Below the pieces are notes generated by a model. The model had not been told where the DNA came from and did not search any database. It worked only from the letters and a program-made list of their open reading frames with translations. This document shows positions 36,493 to 46,512 of a stretch of 64,000 nucleotides of DNA, in pieces. Numbering within the stretch: position 1 is the first letter of the stretch; each line of letters opens with the position of its first letter. The position numbers were made by a program, and so were the translations under genes. Location: contig JAUNJN010000004.1 of assembly GCA_030533235.1 (NCBI GenBank), forward strand, positions 1 through 64,000. The letters run 5' to 3'. Source of the stretch: Eubacteriales bacterium. GTDB taxonomy: Bacteria; Bacillota; Clostridia; Lachnospirales; Lachnospiraceae.

Positions 36493-37959
36493 TTATTTTT
36501 TTCTGCCAAACATCACCGAAAATGCAAAGGCAAGAAACATAACCGCAACTGCCATCCAAGGAATCAAATAAACAAGACCTTTGGATGCAAAAGTATCCCA
36601 ATAACCTTTCAGATAAATTGCGATAATAATCATCGGCAACACATACGTCATATATCCACGTAACACCATCGGGAATTTCTTCCCTTTTCCGGCATTTGCT
36701 TCCGCCGTAAAATTTTTGAAGCCCCAGCCTCGTTTTGAGGTACAAAACATCAAATAAATCAACGCTCCTATCGGAAGAAAATTGTTGGATACAAGGAAAT
36801 CCTCCAAATCCATAATTCCGGAGCCCGGTCCGAGCGGCTGTATGCCCGACAGTACATTAAATCCCAACACACACGGCAACGATAAAACAATAATTGTAAC
36901 CAAATTGACCGCAACCGCCTTTTTGCGTTCCCATCCCCACAAATCAATTGCAAACGAAATAATATTTTCAAATACTGCAGTTACTGTAGAAAGTGCAGCA
37001 AACGACATAAACAGGAAAAACAATGTTCCCCAAATACGTCCGCCTGCCATCTGCGTAAAAATATTCGGAAGCGTTACAAAAATAAGCTTCGGTCCGGAAT
37101 CCGGATTAATTCCATAAGCGAAGCACGCAGGAATGATAATTAATCCCGCCGTAAGCGCAACAAACGTATCCAAGATTGTAATTGTAGCGGTCTCTCCTGT
37201 AAGGGAACGTTCCTTGTCGAGGTAGCTCCCGAAAATTGCCATCGAGCCAATACCGATACTAAGTGTAAAGAACGCTTGTGACATCGCATCAAAAATAACA
37301 TTTCCAAATCCGATGTCAAGCACCTTATCCACATCCGGTACCAGATAAAATTTCACGCCCTCCATCGCTCCCGGAAGCGTCAGTGAATGAACCGCCAAAA
37401 CAACAATCAATGCGAGGAGCGAAATCATCATAATCTTTGTGATTTTTTCAACTCCGTTTTTCATACCGAGTGCGCAGATTCCAAAGGATATGATAATTGT
37501 TATGATTGTCCAAAGAAGCAACGTTCCCGGATTTCCCATCATAGTTCCGAATTTCTCATTGATTTCATCAACACTGTGAACCCGAGTTGTAAACTCACCG
37601 GTCGCACATCGGTAGCAATAATAAAGCATCCAGCCCGCAACGACCGTGTAAAACATCATAAGCAGATAATTACCCGCCATACCGATAAGGCTGACCCTGT
37701 GCCACTTTGAGCCTTTCGGCTCCAATGCCCGAAATGAGGATGCACAGCTTTTTTTGCTCGCTCTTCCTACCGCAAACTCACAAACCATAATCGGAAATCC
37801 GAGCAGCGCAAGGAAAATCAAGTAAATGATAATAAATAAAGCGCCTCCGTTTTTTCCGCACATATACGGAAACTTCCATACATTTCCAAGACCAACCGCA
37901 CATCCGGCGGATACAAGAATAAACCCGAGTCTTGTTCCAAATTTTTCTCTTTCTTTCAT
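36493..37959 (-). CDS. Sodium:neurotransmitter symporter (NSS/SLC6) family transporter
   Basis: 488 residues, about 11-12 hydrophobic helices. TM1 carries the LeuT-type sodium and substrate site: SAGCAVGLGNVWKFPYMCGK (17-36), then NGGALFIIIYLIFL. TM6-8 regions (DAMSQAFFTLSIGIGSMAIF, FMSFAALSTVTAVFENIISF) are also typical. It probably imports an amino acid with Na+. Its start overlaps the arabinofuranosidase stop by 4 nt, which implies coupling, though the functional link is not obvious. Confidence 0.93.
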   Translation of the reverse strand: MKEREKFGTRLGFILVSAGCAVGLGNVWKFPYMCGKNGGALFIIIYLIFLALLGFPIMVCEFAVGRASKKSCASSFRALEPKGSKWHRVSLIGMAGNYLLMMFYTVVAGWMLYYCYRCATGEFTTRVHSVDEINEKFGTMMGNPGTLLLWTIITIIISFGICALGMKNGVEKITKIMMISLLALIVVLAVHSLTLPGAMEGVKFYLVPDVDKVLDIGFGNVIFDAMSQAFFTLSIGIGSMAIFGSYLDKERSLTGETATITILDTFVALTAGLIIIPACFAYGINPDSGPKLIFVTLPNIFTQMAGGRIWGTLFFLFMSFAALSTVTAVFENIISFAIDLWGWERKKAVAVNLVTIIVLSLPCVLGFNVLSGIQPLGPGSGIMDLEDFLVSNNFLPIGALIYLMFCTSKRGWGFKNFTAEANAGKGKKFPMVLRGYMTYVLPMIIIAIYLKGYWDTFASKGLVYLIPWMAVAVMFLAFAFSVMFGRKK

Positions 37960-39464
37960 CTTCTTACCTTTTCCAATCGGATTACATTCCAGCTCTTATG
38001 TTTAAGCACGCCGTATAAGATACCATTCTCAACATACACAGATTTACATTGTGTCGGTACAACCGTATCCGGATGTTCCTCAGTATTTACAGCCTTTACG
38101 TCCTCGTGATGCATCACTTCATGCGAGACAACCTGAAAATCAGCAAACTGCTTCAAATCCATCGAAAGCTCCATATCCTCCTCCAGATCCTTGACAACTG
38201 CAAACAAAACAAGCTCTTCCTTTGCCTCATTCCACACAACCACACAATCAAGATACGGGACATCGCCATATTTTTCAGACTTGTAGGAAGGGACCTTTAC
38301 GATAGTCTGAAGCGCCGTTCCATGTCCGTAGGTCGCCGCGTGCAAATACGGATAGTATGTTGTTTGTCTCCACGCACCACGATCCGATGTCATAATCGGC
38401 GCTATCACGTTGACAAGCTGAGCAAGACATGCCATCTTCACCCTGTCCGCATGACGTAAAATGGTAATCAGCATACTGCCGACCAGCATCGCATCCTCAA
38501 AGTTATATACATCCTCGAGCTGATGCGGCTTTTGTACCCACTTTGGAAGCAGCTTGTCCTGTTCATTTGAATGATACCATACATTCCACTCATCCAAAGA
38601 AATATGAATTGTTTTGTTGCTGTGCTTCTTTCCTTTTACATAGTCGCAAATTGCAATCACATTGCAAATAAATTGATCCAAATCTACATTACTCGCCAGA
38701 AACCCCGATGTATTATCATCCGGATTTCCATAGTATTGGTGCATGGAAATATAATCAATGACATCATAGCCCTCTTCCAGAACTCTTGCCTCCCACTCAC
38801 CAAAGGTCGGCATACCTGAATGAGAGCTGCCGCAGGCAACAAGCTCAATACCGGGATCCATTTCCTTCATTGCCTTTCCTGTCTGTGCCGCAAGAATGGC
38901 ATATTCCTCCGCTGTTTTTTGCCCAATCTGCCACGGACCGTCCATCTCATTCCCAAGACACCATGTCTTTATATTGTGCGGTTTTTCATAACCGTGCCGT
39001 TTACGGAGCTCACTATATTTTGTACCGCCTTCGAAGTTACAGTATTCCAACAGATTGAGCGCAGCCTCCATACCGCGTGTCCCGAAATTCATCGCCATCA
39101 TGACATCGCTTCCGGCCTTTTTTGTCCAGTCACAAAACTCATTCAATCCGAACCTGTTTGATTCAATTACCTTCCATGCAAGATCAACCCTTGCCGGACG
39201 CTCTTCTTTCGGACCCACACTGTCTTCCCAATAAAAGCTTGATACAAAATTGCCACCCGGATAACGCACAATCGGAACATTCAATTCCTTTACAAGTGCA
39301 AGCGTATCCTTACGAAATCCCTGTTCATCCGCAAATTCACTTTCCGGCTGATAAATGCCGTCATAGACGGCTCGTCCGAGATGTTCAATAAACGACCCGT
39401 AAATCCGCTTATCAATCTCACCAACCACAAAATCACGATCAATAATTACCTGCGCCTTTTTCAT
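37956..39464 (-). CDS. Alpha-L-arabinofuranosidase, GH51, intracellular
   Basis: Removes terminal arabinofuranose from arabino-oligosaccharides. 502 residues with no signal peptide, as expected for a cytosolic GH51 enzyme. The acid/base Glu is E173 in CLGNEMDGPWQ and the nucleophile E292 in HISLDEWNVWYH. The start IDRDFVVGEIDKRIYGSFIE and VRYPGGNFVSSFYWEDSVGP are family hallmarks. AGGAGG lies 9 nt before the ATG. It is not beside sugar-transport genes but followed by an NSS symporter. Confidence 0.96.
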   Translation of the reverse strand: MKKAQVIIDRDFVVGEIDKRIYGSFIEHLGRAVYDGIYQPESEFADEQGFRKDTLALVKELNVPIVRYPGGNFVSSFYWEDSVGPKEERPARVDLAWKVIESNRFGLNEFCDWTKKAGSDVMMAMNFGTRGMEAALNLLEYCNFEGGTKYSELRKRHGYEKPHNIKTWCLGNEMDGPWQIGQKTAEEYAILAAQTGKAMKEMDPGIELVACGSSHSGMPTFGEWEARVLEEGYDVIDYISMHQYYGNPDDNTSGFLASNVDLDQFICNVIAICDYVKGKKHSNKTIHISLDEWNVWYHSNEQDKLLPKWVQKPHQLEDVYNFEDAMLVGSMLITILRHADRVKMACLAQLVNVIAPIMTSDRGAWRQTTYYPYLHAATYGHGTALQTIVKVPSYKSEKYGDVPYLDCVVVWNEAKEELVLFAVVKDLEEDMELSMDLKQFADFQVVSHEVMHHEDVKAVNTEEHPDTVVPTQCKSVYVENGILYGVLKHKSWNVIRLEKVRR

Positions 39465-39550
39465 GTGGAATGTCCTCCTGTCAGTTTTCCATCAACAAAT
39501 GGTTATCATTCGTTATTATGCCATATTCAAAGAAAAAAATAAAGGAAATA

Positions 39551-41875
39551 TCAGAATTTGTGTGCGTCCCGCACCATTCCAAGCGTCACCTTAAACAAAT
39601 CACCATCCACATCAATTTCCATCGTTCCGTTTTGCAGCTCCATAAGACTCTTCGCAATCGAAAGACCTAACCCGCTACCCTCTGTATTACGGGAGCTGTC
39701 TCCTCTGACAAACCGCTCCATCAATTCCTCCGGTGAAATATTGAGCGCATCCTTTGATATGTTTTTCAATATTACGGACAAGCCCTCTTTGCCCTGCATA
39801 TTTTCCAACAAGACTTCCCGTATTTCAACATAAACTCTCGTACCAGGCTGCGTATATTTCACAATATTTCCAATCAGATTTTCAAACACCCGCCACATCA
39901 GCTTGCCGTCCGCACATACATATGTGTTGGCTGCATTGTTTTGCACGATAACACGAATATTTTGATTATCCAGCTTTTCGGTAAATTCCCCAAGTGCCTG
40001 TTCAAGCAGCACATGCACATCCACGTTAGCAAGCACCACCGGCATACTTCCGGACGACGCCTTTGACACATCAATCAGATCTGAAATCAGCTTCTTCAAG
40101 CGACCGGACTGCCGCTCCAATACATCAATATATTCCTTTGCTCTGTCCCCTTTTATATCTTCCTTTTTCAGCAGGTCTACATAGCTGATTATCGATGTAA
40201 GCGGTGTCTTGATATCATGGGAAACATTTGTAATCAGTTCTGTTTTCATACGTTCGCTCTTCATTCGTTCCTCTACTGCAACCTGGATTCCATCCCGAAT
40301 CCGGTTAAGCGCTTCCGACTGCACGCGAAAGGTAGCAAACATCTTATCCGTCCGAATTTCAGCATTCATATTTCCATTTGCCAGCTCCTTTGTATCACTT
40401 TCCAGCTTTTTCAGTTGTATCAAAACAAATATCAGAATGAAGGCTATGACAATAAAATTAACTATGCCGATAAATATTGAACAGCGAAGCGAATCCGTAG
40501 CCCTGACAAACAAAAGCTCTGTAAAAGCAACGATTGAGAAACAACCGAGCCATTTCCAGTATATGTTCAGATTATCCCAAAAAAATCGAGTGCTCCTTTT
40601 GATCCCGTCCCATATCCTTCGAATGTTTTTTCCAAGCCACTTTATAAATATAACACTTATCATGGAATCCCTCATTCCGGCAAAACCCCTTCGCCTTCCT
40701 ATGGCAAAACAGCAAAGAATACTGCTAAATAATACAGCAAGACAGGCACTTTCCAGAACAGACACGGCAATCCCGGTCAACGAAAACACCGACCGAGACC
40801 GGTACGTCAACGCAGTCCAGCATACATATACAGCCACGGCCCCTACAAGGAGGAGGATATCAAGCGGAATATGTCTCCTATCACACACTGCATCCTCCTC
40901 TGCCGTTTTTCCGCCAAAGGACCACATAAGATAAATAATACAAAGCAGGCTCACAGCAAAAGAAATAACCGTAGCAGGAATTTGCACATCAAAATATAAC
41001 CGCATATATTGAATAACAGCGGATGTAAATTCATCATCGGTTTTTGGTTGACCGGTCACCGCAGAGGTAATATCCAGACACCATATTTCATATATTTCAT
41101 AGTCAATAAACAGCTTCGAATTGTTCGGATTATAGCTGATTCCCGTAATGATGTAGGAGTACATATTAGAAGGATACGACTCCATTGTTTCAAAAAAAGA
41201 ATCACTTAAGCCCTTCAGTGCACAAAGCGGAATCTCCACGCCGTCATTGATTCTCAAATAATAATCCTCCAAAATGCCAGGCTGTGTAAGTACATCTCCC
41301 ACAATCGCCGTATCGCCGTCCTTATATTCCGGCAAAAAACTTTCAATAGAATTATAGGCAAATTCCGACAGATAATTTGCCCGTTCTGTCTCGTCGAGCT
41401 CATTATAAATACTTTCGGAATCGATGGAATAGCAAAATTTCCCCTCTATGCCTTCCGATGTCTCATAATATTTTTCCCGGTCCTTCCATCCAAACGACTC
41501 ACCGGACTTCATATTCCCAAAACTGTAATCATCCTCTCCCACCTGCATAGAAATGGAGAATCTGTAATTTGTATGCTCCGGGGAAAAGAATATCTCGAGC
41601 TCTCTAAGTCTTTGTCTTTGCCCTCCATTCAGTGCTTCACCGCGCTCCGAACGCTGATTTAAGATAAAATAATCAACCGCATCCTGCTTGTATCCTTCTG
41701 CCATCTGGCACATTGCTTTTGCATAAACATAGTCTTTGTCCCACATATTCTCATATCCGACCTGTCCGCCAAAAGTAAAAAAAATGCCCACAATCAAAAT
41801 AAATACCGTAAGTGCAATGACCAGTACAGCAAACACAGTTCCCCTTACAATTTTATTATTACGTATTCTTTTCAA
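39551..41875 (-). CDS. Membrane sensor histidine kinase
   Basis: Start placed at a TTG (41875, (M)KRIRNNKIVRGTVFAV), 8 nt after GGAGGG and 2 nt after the response-regulator stop; a longer GTG/ATG frame overlaps that gene. 774 residues. TM1 (about 15-35), an extracellular domain of about 250 residues (about 36-295), then several helices (about 300-490) and a HAMP-like region. The phospho-acceptor is H553 in NVSHDIKTPLTSIISYVDLL; the N box is MWRVFENLIGNIVKYTQPG and the G2 box GSGLGLSIAKSLMELQNG. The catalytic core is intact. The ligand is unknown. Confidence 0.93.
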   Translation of the reverse strand: MKRIRNNKIVRGTVFAVLVIALTVFILIVGIFFTFGGQVGYENMWDKDYVYAKAMCQMAEGYKQDAVDYFILNQRSERGEALNGGQRQRLRELEIFFSPEHTNYRFSISMQVGEDDYSFGNMKSGESFGWKDREKYYETSEGIEGKFCYSIDSESIYNELDETERANYLSEFAYNSIESFLPEYKDGDTAIVGDVLTQPGILEDYYLRINDGVEIPLCALKGLSDSFFETMESYPSNMYSYIITGISYNPNNSKLFIDYEIYEIWCLDITSAVTGQPKTDDEFTSAVIQYMRLYFDVQIPATVISFAVSLLCIIYLMWSFGGKTAEEDAVCDRRHIPLDILLLVGAVAVYVCWTALTYRSRSVFSLTGIAVSVLESACLAVLFSSILCCFAIGRRRGFAGMRDSMISVIFIKWLGKNIRRIWDGIKRSTRFFWDNLNIYWKWLGCFSIVAFTELLFVRATDSLRCSIFIGIVNFIVIAFILIFVLIQLKKLESDTKELANGNMNAEIRTDKMFATFRVQSEALNRIRDGIQVAVEERMKSERMKTELITNVSHDIKTPLTSIISYVDLLKKEDIKGDRAKEYIDVLERQSGRLKKLISDLIDVSKASSGSMPVVLANVDVHVLLEQALGEFTEKLDNQNIRVIVQNNAANTYVCADGKLMWRVFENLIGNIVKYTQPGTRVYVEIREVLLENMQGKEGLSVILKNISKDALNISPEELMERFVRGDSSRNTEGSGLGLSIAKSLMELQNGTMEIDVDGDLFKVTLGMVRDAHKF

Positions 41876-41879
41876 TCTA

Positions 41880-42575
41880 TTATCCCTCCATCTTATATCC
41901 ACGTCCCCAAACAACCTTTAAATATCTTGGTTCGGAAGGCGTAATCTCTATTTTTTCCCGCAAGTGCCGGATATGCACCGCTACCGTTGCCTCGGCTCCA
42001 AGCGGTGCATCCTTCCATACAAGCCGGTAAATTTCCTTTGGGGAATATACCTTTCCCGGATTTTGAACAAAAAGCATTAATATTTCATACTCTGTAGGTG
42101 TCAGGCTAACAGTCTCTCCATCCACCGTTACCTCCTTCGCTAAATCATCAACAGTAATACCGCCCAAAACATACTTTTCTGCTGCTTCCTCTGCAGGAAT
42201 CCCACATCCCAACTGCATATATCTGCGAAGCTGTGCACGCACTCTGGCAATAAGCTCCACCGGATTAAACGGTTTTGTAACATAATCATCCGCCCCGACA
42301 TTCAATCCCAGTATTTTATCTGTGTCTTCTCCCTTTGCGGTGAGCAGAATTACCGGAATATTCGTATGCTTTCGAATCAGCGTCATCGCGGTAATCCCAT
42401 CCATTTTCGGCATCATAATATCCAGCAGCACAAGATGCACGGACTGCTCAAGAACAGCTGCAACTGCCTCCTCTCCATTATACGTCTTTATGATTTCATA
42501 CCCCTCACCTGACAAATAAATTGCAAGAGCCTCCACAATATCCTTCTCATCATCACATACTAATATCTTGTACAT
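41880..42575 (-). CDS. OmpR/PhoB-family response regulator
   Basis: 231 residues from MYKILVCDDEKDIVEALAIY, with AGGAGG upstream; the longer frame to 42596 lacks a site. Receiver domain with acidic pocket D8/D9 and phospho-acceptor D52 (LLDIMMPKMDG), T and K switch residues in LTAKGEDTDK and VTKPFNP. C-terminal winged helix (LTPTEYEILMLFVQNPGKVY, ATVAVHIRHLREKIE). VanR-like. Transcribed before, and coupled to, the kinase gene. Targets are unknown. Confidence 0.95.
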   Translation of the reverse strand: MYKILVCDDEKDIVEALAIYLSGEGYEIIKTYNGEEAVAAVLEQSVHLVLLDIMMPKMDGITAMTLIRKHTNIPVILLTAKGEDTDKILGLNVGADDYVTKPFNPVELIARVRAQLRRYMQLGCGIPAEEAAEKYVLGGITVDDLAKEVTVDGETVSLTPTEYEILMLFVQNPGKVYSPKEIYRLVWKDAPLGAEATVAVHIRHLREKIEITPSEPRYLKVVWGRGYKMEG

Positions 42576-42647
42576 ATCGCATCCTCCTTGTGCCAATTAT
42601 CCCAAAAACAAGTATAAGAAAAAAGTGGGCAAATCTTTAAGTTTTTC

Positions 42648-43514
42648 TTAAGATGTTGTCCACTTTTCGATTTTCATATGAATAAAATCTTCCGGGTGCT
42701 TATCCTTCAATACCGGAAATTCGTCCCGAAGCTTTTGTATATTGTTTGAAATTTCATAAACCAGAATACACGAAGCCTCATTCTCCCCATTTGAAATTTT
42801 ATGCTTTGGTTCCAGCAAACTCCCGTCCGGCCCGTACAATCCGCTATCCCCGCTATAATGCAGTCCTCCCGTTTCTCCGACGCAATTGACACCGGCTACA
42901 TAGCAACGGTTTTCCACCGCTCTCGCCGCAAGCAAAATCCTCCAATGATGCGAGCGCTCTGCCGGCCAGTTTGCCGGGACCAAAACAAGCTCCGCCTCAT
43001 CCGCCAGCCTGCGAAAAAGCTCCGGAAATCTTAAATCATAGCAAATTGCACATCCGATATGAAAATCATCCATTTCACATACACCAAGATGATTTCCACC
43101 CTTAAAATACTCTGTCTCACCTGCATAAGAAAAAGGATGAAGCTTTGCATAGTCGAGCAGAACACCCGGCGGGGCAACAATCGTATATCGATTTTCGCAT
43201 AAAGCATCTCCCTCCGACCGAACAACCCGTCCGATTCCGATTGCGATTTGGTATGTATTTGCAAGCTCTCTGCAAAACGATATCGTCTCTTCCTCATCGT
43301 CCCTTGTTTTTGATGTATTCATCGAAAAGCCGGTCAATGTCATCTCCGGAAACGCCAGAAGAGGAAACGATGTGTCGGGCGAAGTCGCGGATACCTCCTC
43401 GTCTGTCATTTGCTTACACATTCCTGCAAATGCCTCCACCAAATCACGAACACATTTTTTATTTGATTGTTTGTCTTCCCATGCAATCTGCATCTGGGCA
43501 AGTCCCAGTATCAT
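42648..43514 (-). CDS. Carbon-nitrogen hydrolase (nitrilase superfamily, omega-amidase-like)
   Basis: 288 residues with the Glu-Lys-Cys triad: E57 in LLAFPEMTLTGFS, K124 in LDYAKLHPFSYAGE and C158 in IGCAICYDLRFPELF. The context resembles omega-amidase/YafV-type enzymes that hydrolyse small amides. Its start overlaps the esterase stop by 4 nt (ATGA), so it belongs to the acyltransferase cassette that begins at 46396. Confidence 0.9.
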   Translation of the reverse strand: MILGLAQMQIAWEDKQSNKKCVRDLVEAFAGMCKQMTDEEVSATSPDTSFPLLAFPEMTLTGFSMNTSKTRDDEEETISFCRELANTYQIAIGIGRVVRSEGDALCENRYTIVAPPGVLLDYAKLHPFSYAGETEYFKGGNHLGVCEMDDFHIGCAICYDLRFPELFRRLADEAELVLVPANWPAERSHHWRILLAARAVENRCYVAGVNCVGETGGLHYSGDSGLYGPDGSLLEPKHKISNGENEASCILVYEISNNIQKLRDEFPVLKDKHPEDFIHMKIEKWTTS

Positions 43515-44452
43515 AGTTTTTCTCCCTCTTTTAATATCGAAAAAAACTTTCCGACCTCACTCCATGCCCGCATCGATTCCGGCATAACCTTTGCCGTCAT
43601 CTGAAACACATGAAACATTCCGGAATATTCCGTAAATCGGACACTCACGCCCGCTTTTTTTGCCTTCTCTGCAATTGTTTGCGCATCCGACAGCAACATT
43701 TCCTCAGTCCCGACCTGTATAAGCATCGGCGGAAACTCTTCAAACGTTCCATACACCGGAGAAATATAAGGATTTGTCGGGTCACTGCCCCCGCAATACG
43801 GATTGTCATAAATCAGACTGTCCCTGCGATTACCAAACACGACATCCACCTCATAATTTGCATCATAGGACGGACCGCTCGCCGTAAGATCTGCCCACGG
43901 AGACATCGCCACAATACCGGCCGGTCTCTGCATCGTATGCTCCCGCAAATACATACAAAGTGCAATCGCAAGACCACCGCCCGCCGAATCGCCCGCAAGA
44001 ATAATGTGACCGGAATCATAGCCTTGCTCCTGCAGCCACTCATATGCATCCAATGCATCAAAAAGTGCCGCCGGATACGGATGCTCGGGTGCCACACGAT
44101 AATCAATCGTAAGTACCGCAGCCCCTGCGCACACTTCGCTGTAAAGTCCCGCCATTGTACGATAATTATTTTTCATGGCACTGACATATCCACCGCCATG
44201 AAGCTGCAAAACGACCCAGTCCGGATGTTCCCCCGTGCGCCACAATAATTCCATTTTATAATTGTCGCGTTCAATCAGACGCGTCGCAAGATGTTCCGGA
44301 TAACGAAACTCCTTATCAATATCACTTTCACTTCGATTCTTTTCTATCAGGTATGATTTCAGCGTAACGTTTTGATTAAACTCCTTTACGAGTTTTTTTA
44401 CCACCATTGCACGTTTGCTGATCCCCTCTTCTGTTTTTTTTAGATTCTCCAT
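43511..44452 (-). CDS. Alpha/beta hydrolase of the hormone-sensitive-lipase type
   Basis: About 313 residues. Oxyanion motif LHGGGYV, nucleophile Ser in LAGDSAGGGLAIAL and the C-terminal His in SGMFHVFQM identify an HSL-type esterase; the Asp is probably near PMLIQVGTEEML. I prefer the start at 44452 (MENLKK), which has GGAGA 5 nt upstream; an ATG at 44470 overlaps the upstream stop as ATGA and is also possible. No signal peptide. It could remove acyl groups added by the neighbouring acyltransferase. Confidence 0.87.
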   Translation of the reverse strand: MENLKKTEEGISKRAMVVKKLVKEFNQNVTLKSYLIEKNRSESDIDKEFRYPEHLATRLIERDNYKMELLWRTGEHPDWVVLQLHGGGYVSAMKNNYRTMAGLYSEVCAGAAVLTIDYRVAPEHPYPAALFDALDAYEWLQEQGYDSGHIILAGDSAGGGLAIALCMYLREHTMQRPAGIVAMSPWADLTASGPSYDANYEVDVVFGNRRDSLIYDNPYCGGSDPTNPYISPVYGTFEEFPPMLIQVGTEEMLLSDAQTIAEKAKKAGVSVRFTEYSGMFHVFQMTAKVMPESMRAWSEVGKFFSILKEGEKL

Positions 44453-44466
44453 ATTAGTCTCCGCTA

Positions 44467-45132
44467 TCAAATAAAAAATCGTTGTTTTAATTCATGACCG
44501 GCCGTTCGTCCTCCGAACAGAAGCATGGCAAATAGCAAAATACCACACACTACAACCGCCACATAGGCCAATATCTTATATTGAATAACATTTGTGATTG
44601 CAAGTATAAAGAAAATAATACTAAGCAACACGAGCATTATCTGAAGCCCCAAATAAATTTGCCAATTATCATGATACACAATGACCAAAACTACAAGCAC
44701 AAGCTGCACGGCAAGGATTGCACTCGGCGCTCCGATTGATAGCGACCACCCACGATATCCAAGCAGCAAATCAAGCACATACATAAACAATATGCCCATA
44801 CAAAGGTGGACTACAATTTTCCTCCGGATACTCCGATTGTGCAAAACCGAAACCGAAAGCCCAAAACATCCGTAAAACAGAGCAATCCCCGTAATAAAAG
44901 ACCACTTAAAATCAGGATCAACCAAATAATTGATAAGAAGCATGCAGCCTTCCGCAAGAACCGAGACAAAGATTACAACCTTGATTAAAAGAACCATCTT
45001 CTTCATCTTTGGCTGCACATCCGGATAGAATGGCTGATTGCCCGGTGTCTGCTGTTGCAACACACCGTGACATAACGGACATGCAAGCGCCTCATCACAA
45101 ATATTAATTTTACATCTCGGACAATGATTCAT
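44467..45132 (-). CDS. Zinc-ribbon multi-spanning membrane protein (DUF6320-like)
   Basis: 221 residues from MNHCPRCKINICDEALACPL, with TGGAGTG just upstream; the longer frame to 45207 lies inside the acyltransferase gene. The N-terminus is a zinc ribbon (CPRC and CPLC), followed by a short linker and six likely membrane helices. From memory this matches proteins annotated DUF6320 in Lachnospiraceae that sit next to an acyltransferase of this type. It overlaps the acyltransferase gene by 23 nt, so the two are coupled. Function unknown. Confidence 0.75.
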   Translation of the reverse strand: MNHCPRCKINICDEALACPLCHGVLQQQTPGNQPFYPDVQPKMKKMVLLIKVVIFVSVLAEGCMLLINYLVDPDFKWSFITGIALFYGCFGLSVSVLHNRSIRRKIVVHLCMGILFMYVLDLLLGYRGWSLSIGAPSAILAVQLVLVVLVIVYHDNWQIYLGLQIMLVLLSIIFFILAITNVIQYKILAYVAVVVCGILLFAMLLFGGRTAGHELKQRFFI

Positions 45133-46396
45133 AATACACTCCATTCGTCTCAATCGATACGTGACACCCATCCTGTGCAAGCTGTCTGAAAAACGCTTTC
45201 TGAACAACCGTTTCCTTCACACAGCTGCTTATGGTCACAACAAGCTTATCCTCGTACGTGCATATCGCACCCTTGATATTTTGTCCCTTTGACGTTGATA
45301 GCACTGCATGGAATTCTTCGATATACTCTCGATATGGTTCTGCAACCTTTACAACACCGAGATTCGTAATGGTCGTTGTGTTTGCGCGTGCAGAGCTGTT
45401 ATAAATGCAACGCATGACAAAGCTCTTAATTGCAAGCGGAACCGCACGAAGCCATGGATTCATCTCATTGGATACGTTATAAGACATTAGATTTTCCAAA
45501 TTATCCTTTGTGATTTGTTCACGAAGGCTCTGCGCAACCTCCCCCAGCACCTCTTCAAATGTATAGGACGCCTTTGTCGGGCGAAAGGTCGCCGAAACAA
45601 CAACAAAAAAGTTTTTCATCGTGTCCGAGTCAAAATACGGACGTAAATTAACCGGAACACACACACGAATCGGTTTTCCCTGTCTGCTCTGTCCAAAACA
45701 TTTATAAACCGCCCAGATAAATGTACCAACCAAATAATGATTAATCGTAACGCTATATCGCGCAGCTGCTGCCTTAATATCGGCAAGCTCAATTCGTCCG
45801 TGAATAACCCCAAGCTGATATGGCGGCATTTTTTCACCTGTCACCAAAACAGCCGGTTCGGTTTTATATTTCTTTTGCGCCGCTTGCTTATAATTGCGTA
45901 AATAACTGTCATCCCTGTCAAGGGAAGTATCAATTCGAAGTCGGTCCTCCGTCTGCTCCAAAAGCTTTGGATACCGATATCTCAAATATTGATATACAAG
46001 CTCCTTTAAGAACATCAGCGCACCATTTCCGTCCGTAAGCGCATGAAACACCTCAAGATTAATACGCTTTTTATAATACGTGACACGGAACATATAATCA
46101 TGATTGTCAAACGGATTGATATATCTGCACGGGTAAGCATTTTCCTCCGTAACACGCGGTGCCGTTTTGTGATTTGTCTCAAAATAATGCCAGAACAAAC
46201 CCTTTCGCATACGTACTGCAAACACGTCAAAATAAGGCAATACCGTATCGAGCGCCTGTTGCAGCAATTCTGCATCGATCTCATCCTTTAGTACAGCCGC
46301 CACACGATATACATTGCTCATATTTTCCCCTGTAATGACCGGAAAAAGATGTGCCGTATTATCCAATTTATCGTATCGATGTACCTTTTTTGCCAT
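45110..46396 (-). CDS. Condensation/acetyltransferase-fold protein (AATase-like)
   Basis: 428 residues from MAKKVHRYDKLDNTAHLFPV, with GAGG 9 nt upstream; the ATG at 46417 has no ribosome site. The motif HALTDGNGALMFL is the HxxxDG active site of the chloramphenicol-acetyltransferase/condensation fold, and RVCVPVNLRPYFDSDTMKNF resembles the second half of that fold. It is expected to transfer an acyl group from CoA or a carrier to an alcohol or amine. It is the first gene of a cassette with a membrane protein, an esterase and a nitrilase. Confidence 0.82.
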   Translation of the reverse strand: MAKKVHRYDKLDNTAHLFPVITGENMSNVYRVAAVLKDEIDAELLQQALDTVLPYFDVFAVRMRKGLFWHYFETNHKTAPRVTEENAYPCRYINPFDNHDYMFRVTYYKKRINLEVFHALTDGNGALMFLKELVYQYLRYRYPKLLEQTEDRLRIDTSLDRDDSYLRNYKQAAQKKYKTEPAVLVTGEKMPPYQLGVIHGRIELADIKAAAARYSVTINHYLVGTFIWAVYKCFGQSRQGKPIRVCVPVNLRPYFDSDTMKNFFVVVSATFRPTKASYTFEEVLGEVAQSLREQITKDNLENLMSYNVSNEMNPWLRAVPLAIKSFVMRCIYNSSARANTTTITNLGVVKVAEPYREYIEEFHAVLSTSKGQNIKGAICTYEDKLVVTISSCVKETVVQKAFFRQLAQDGCHVSIETNGVYYESLSEM

Positions 46397-46473
46397 GTGT
46401 TCCGTCCTCGTTTTCATATCTAAACATTAGTATTATCATATCACACCATAATAATTCTCACAAGAAGCGCAAA

Positions 46474-46502
46474 CAAAAAATCCAAGGCATGCACCTTGGA
46501 CT
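46474..46502 (-). terminator. Intrinsic terminator after the tRNA genes
   Basis: Minus-strand stem TCCAAGG-TGCATG-CCTTGGA followed by TTTTTTG, 11 nt past the tRNA-Thr end. Confidence 0.88.
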
Positions 46503-46512
46503 TTGTCATAAA

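Noticed and set aside
40209..40934. 241-codon open frame on the plus strand
   Set aside because: Antisense to the histidine kinase gene, whose motifs are clear on the minus strand; composition fits a shadow frame.
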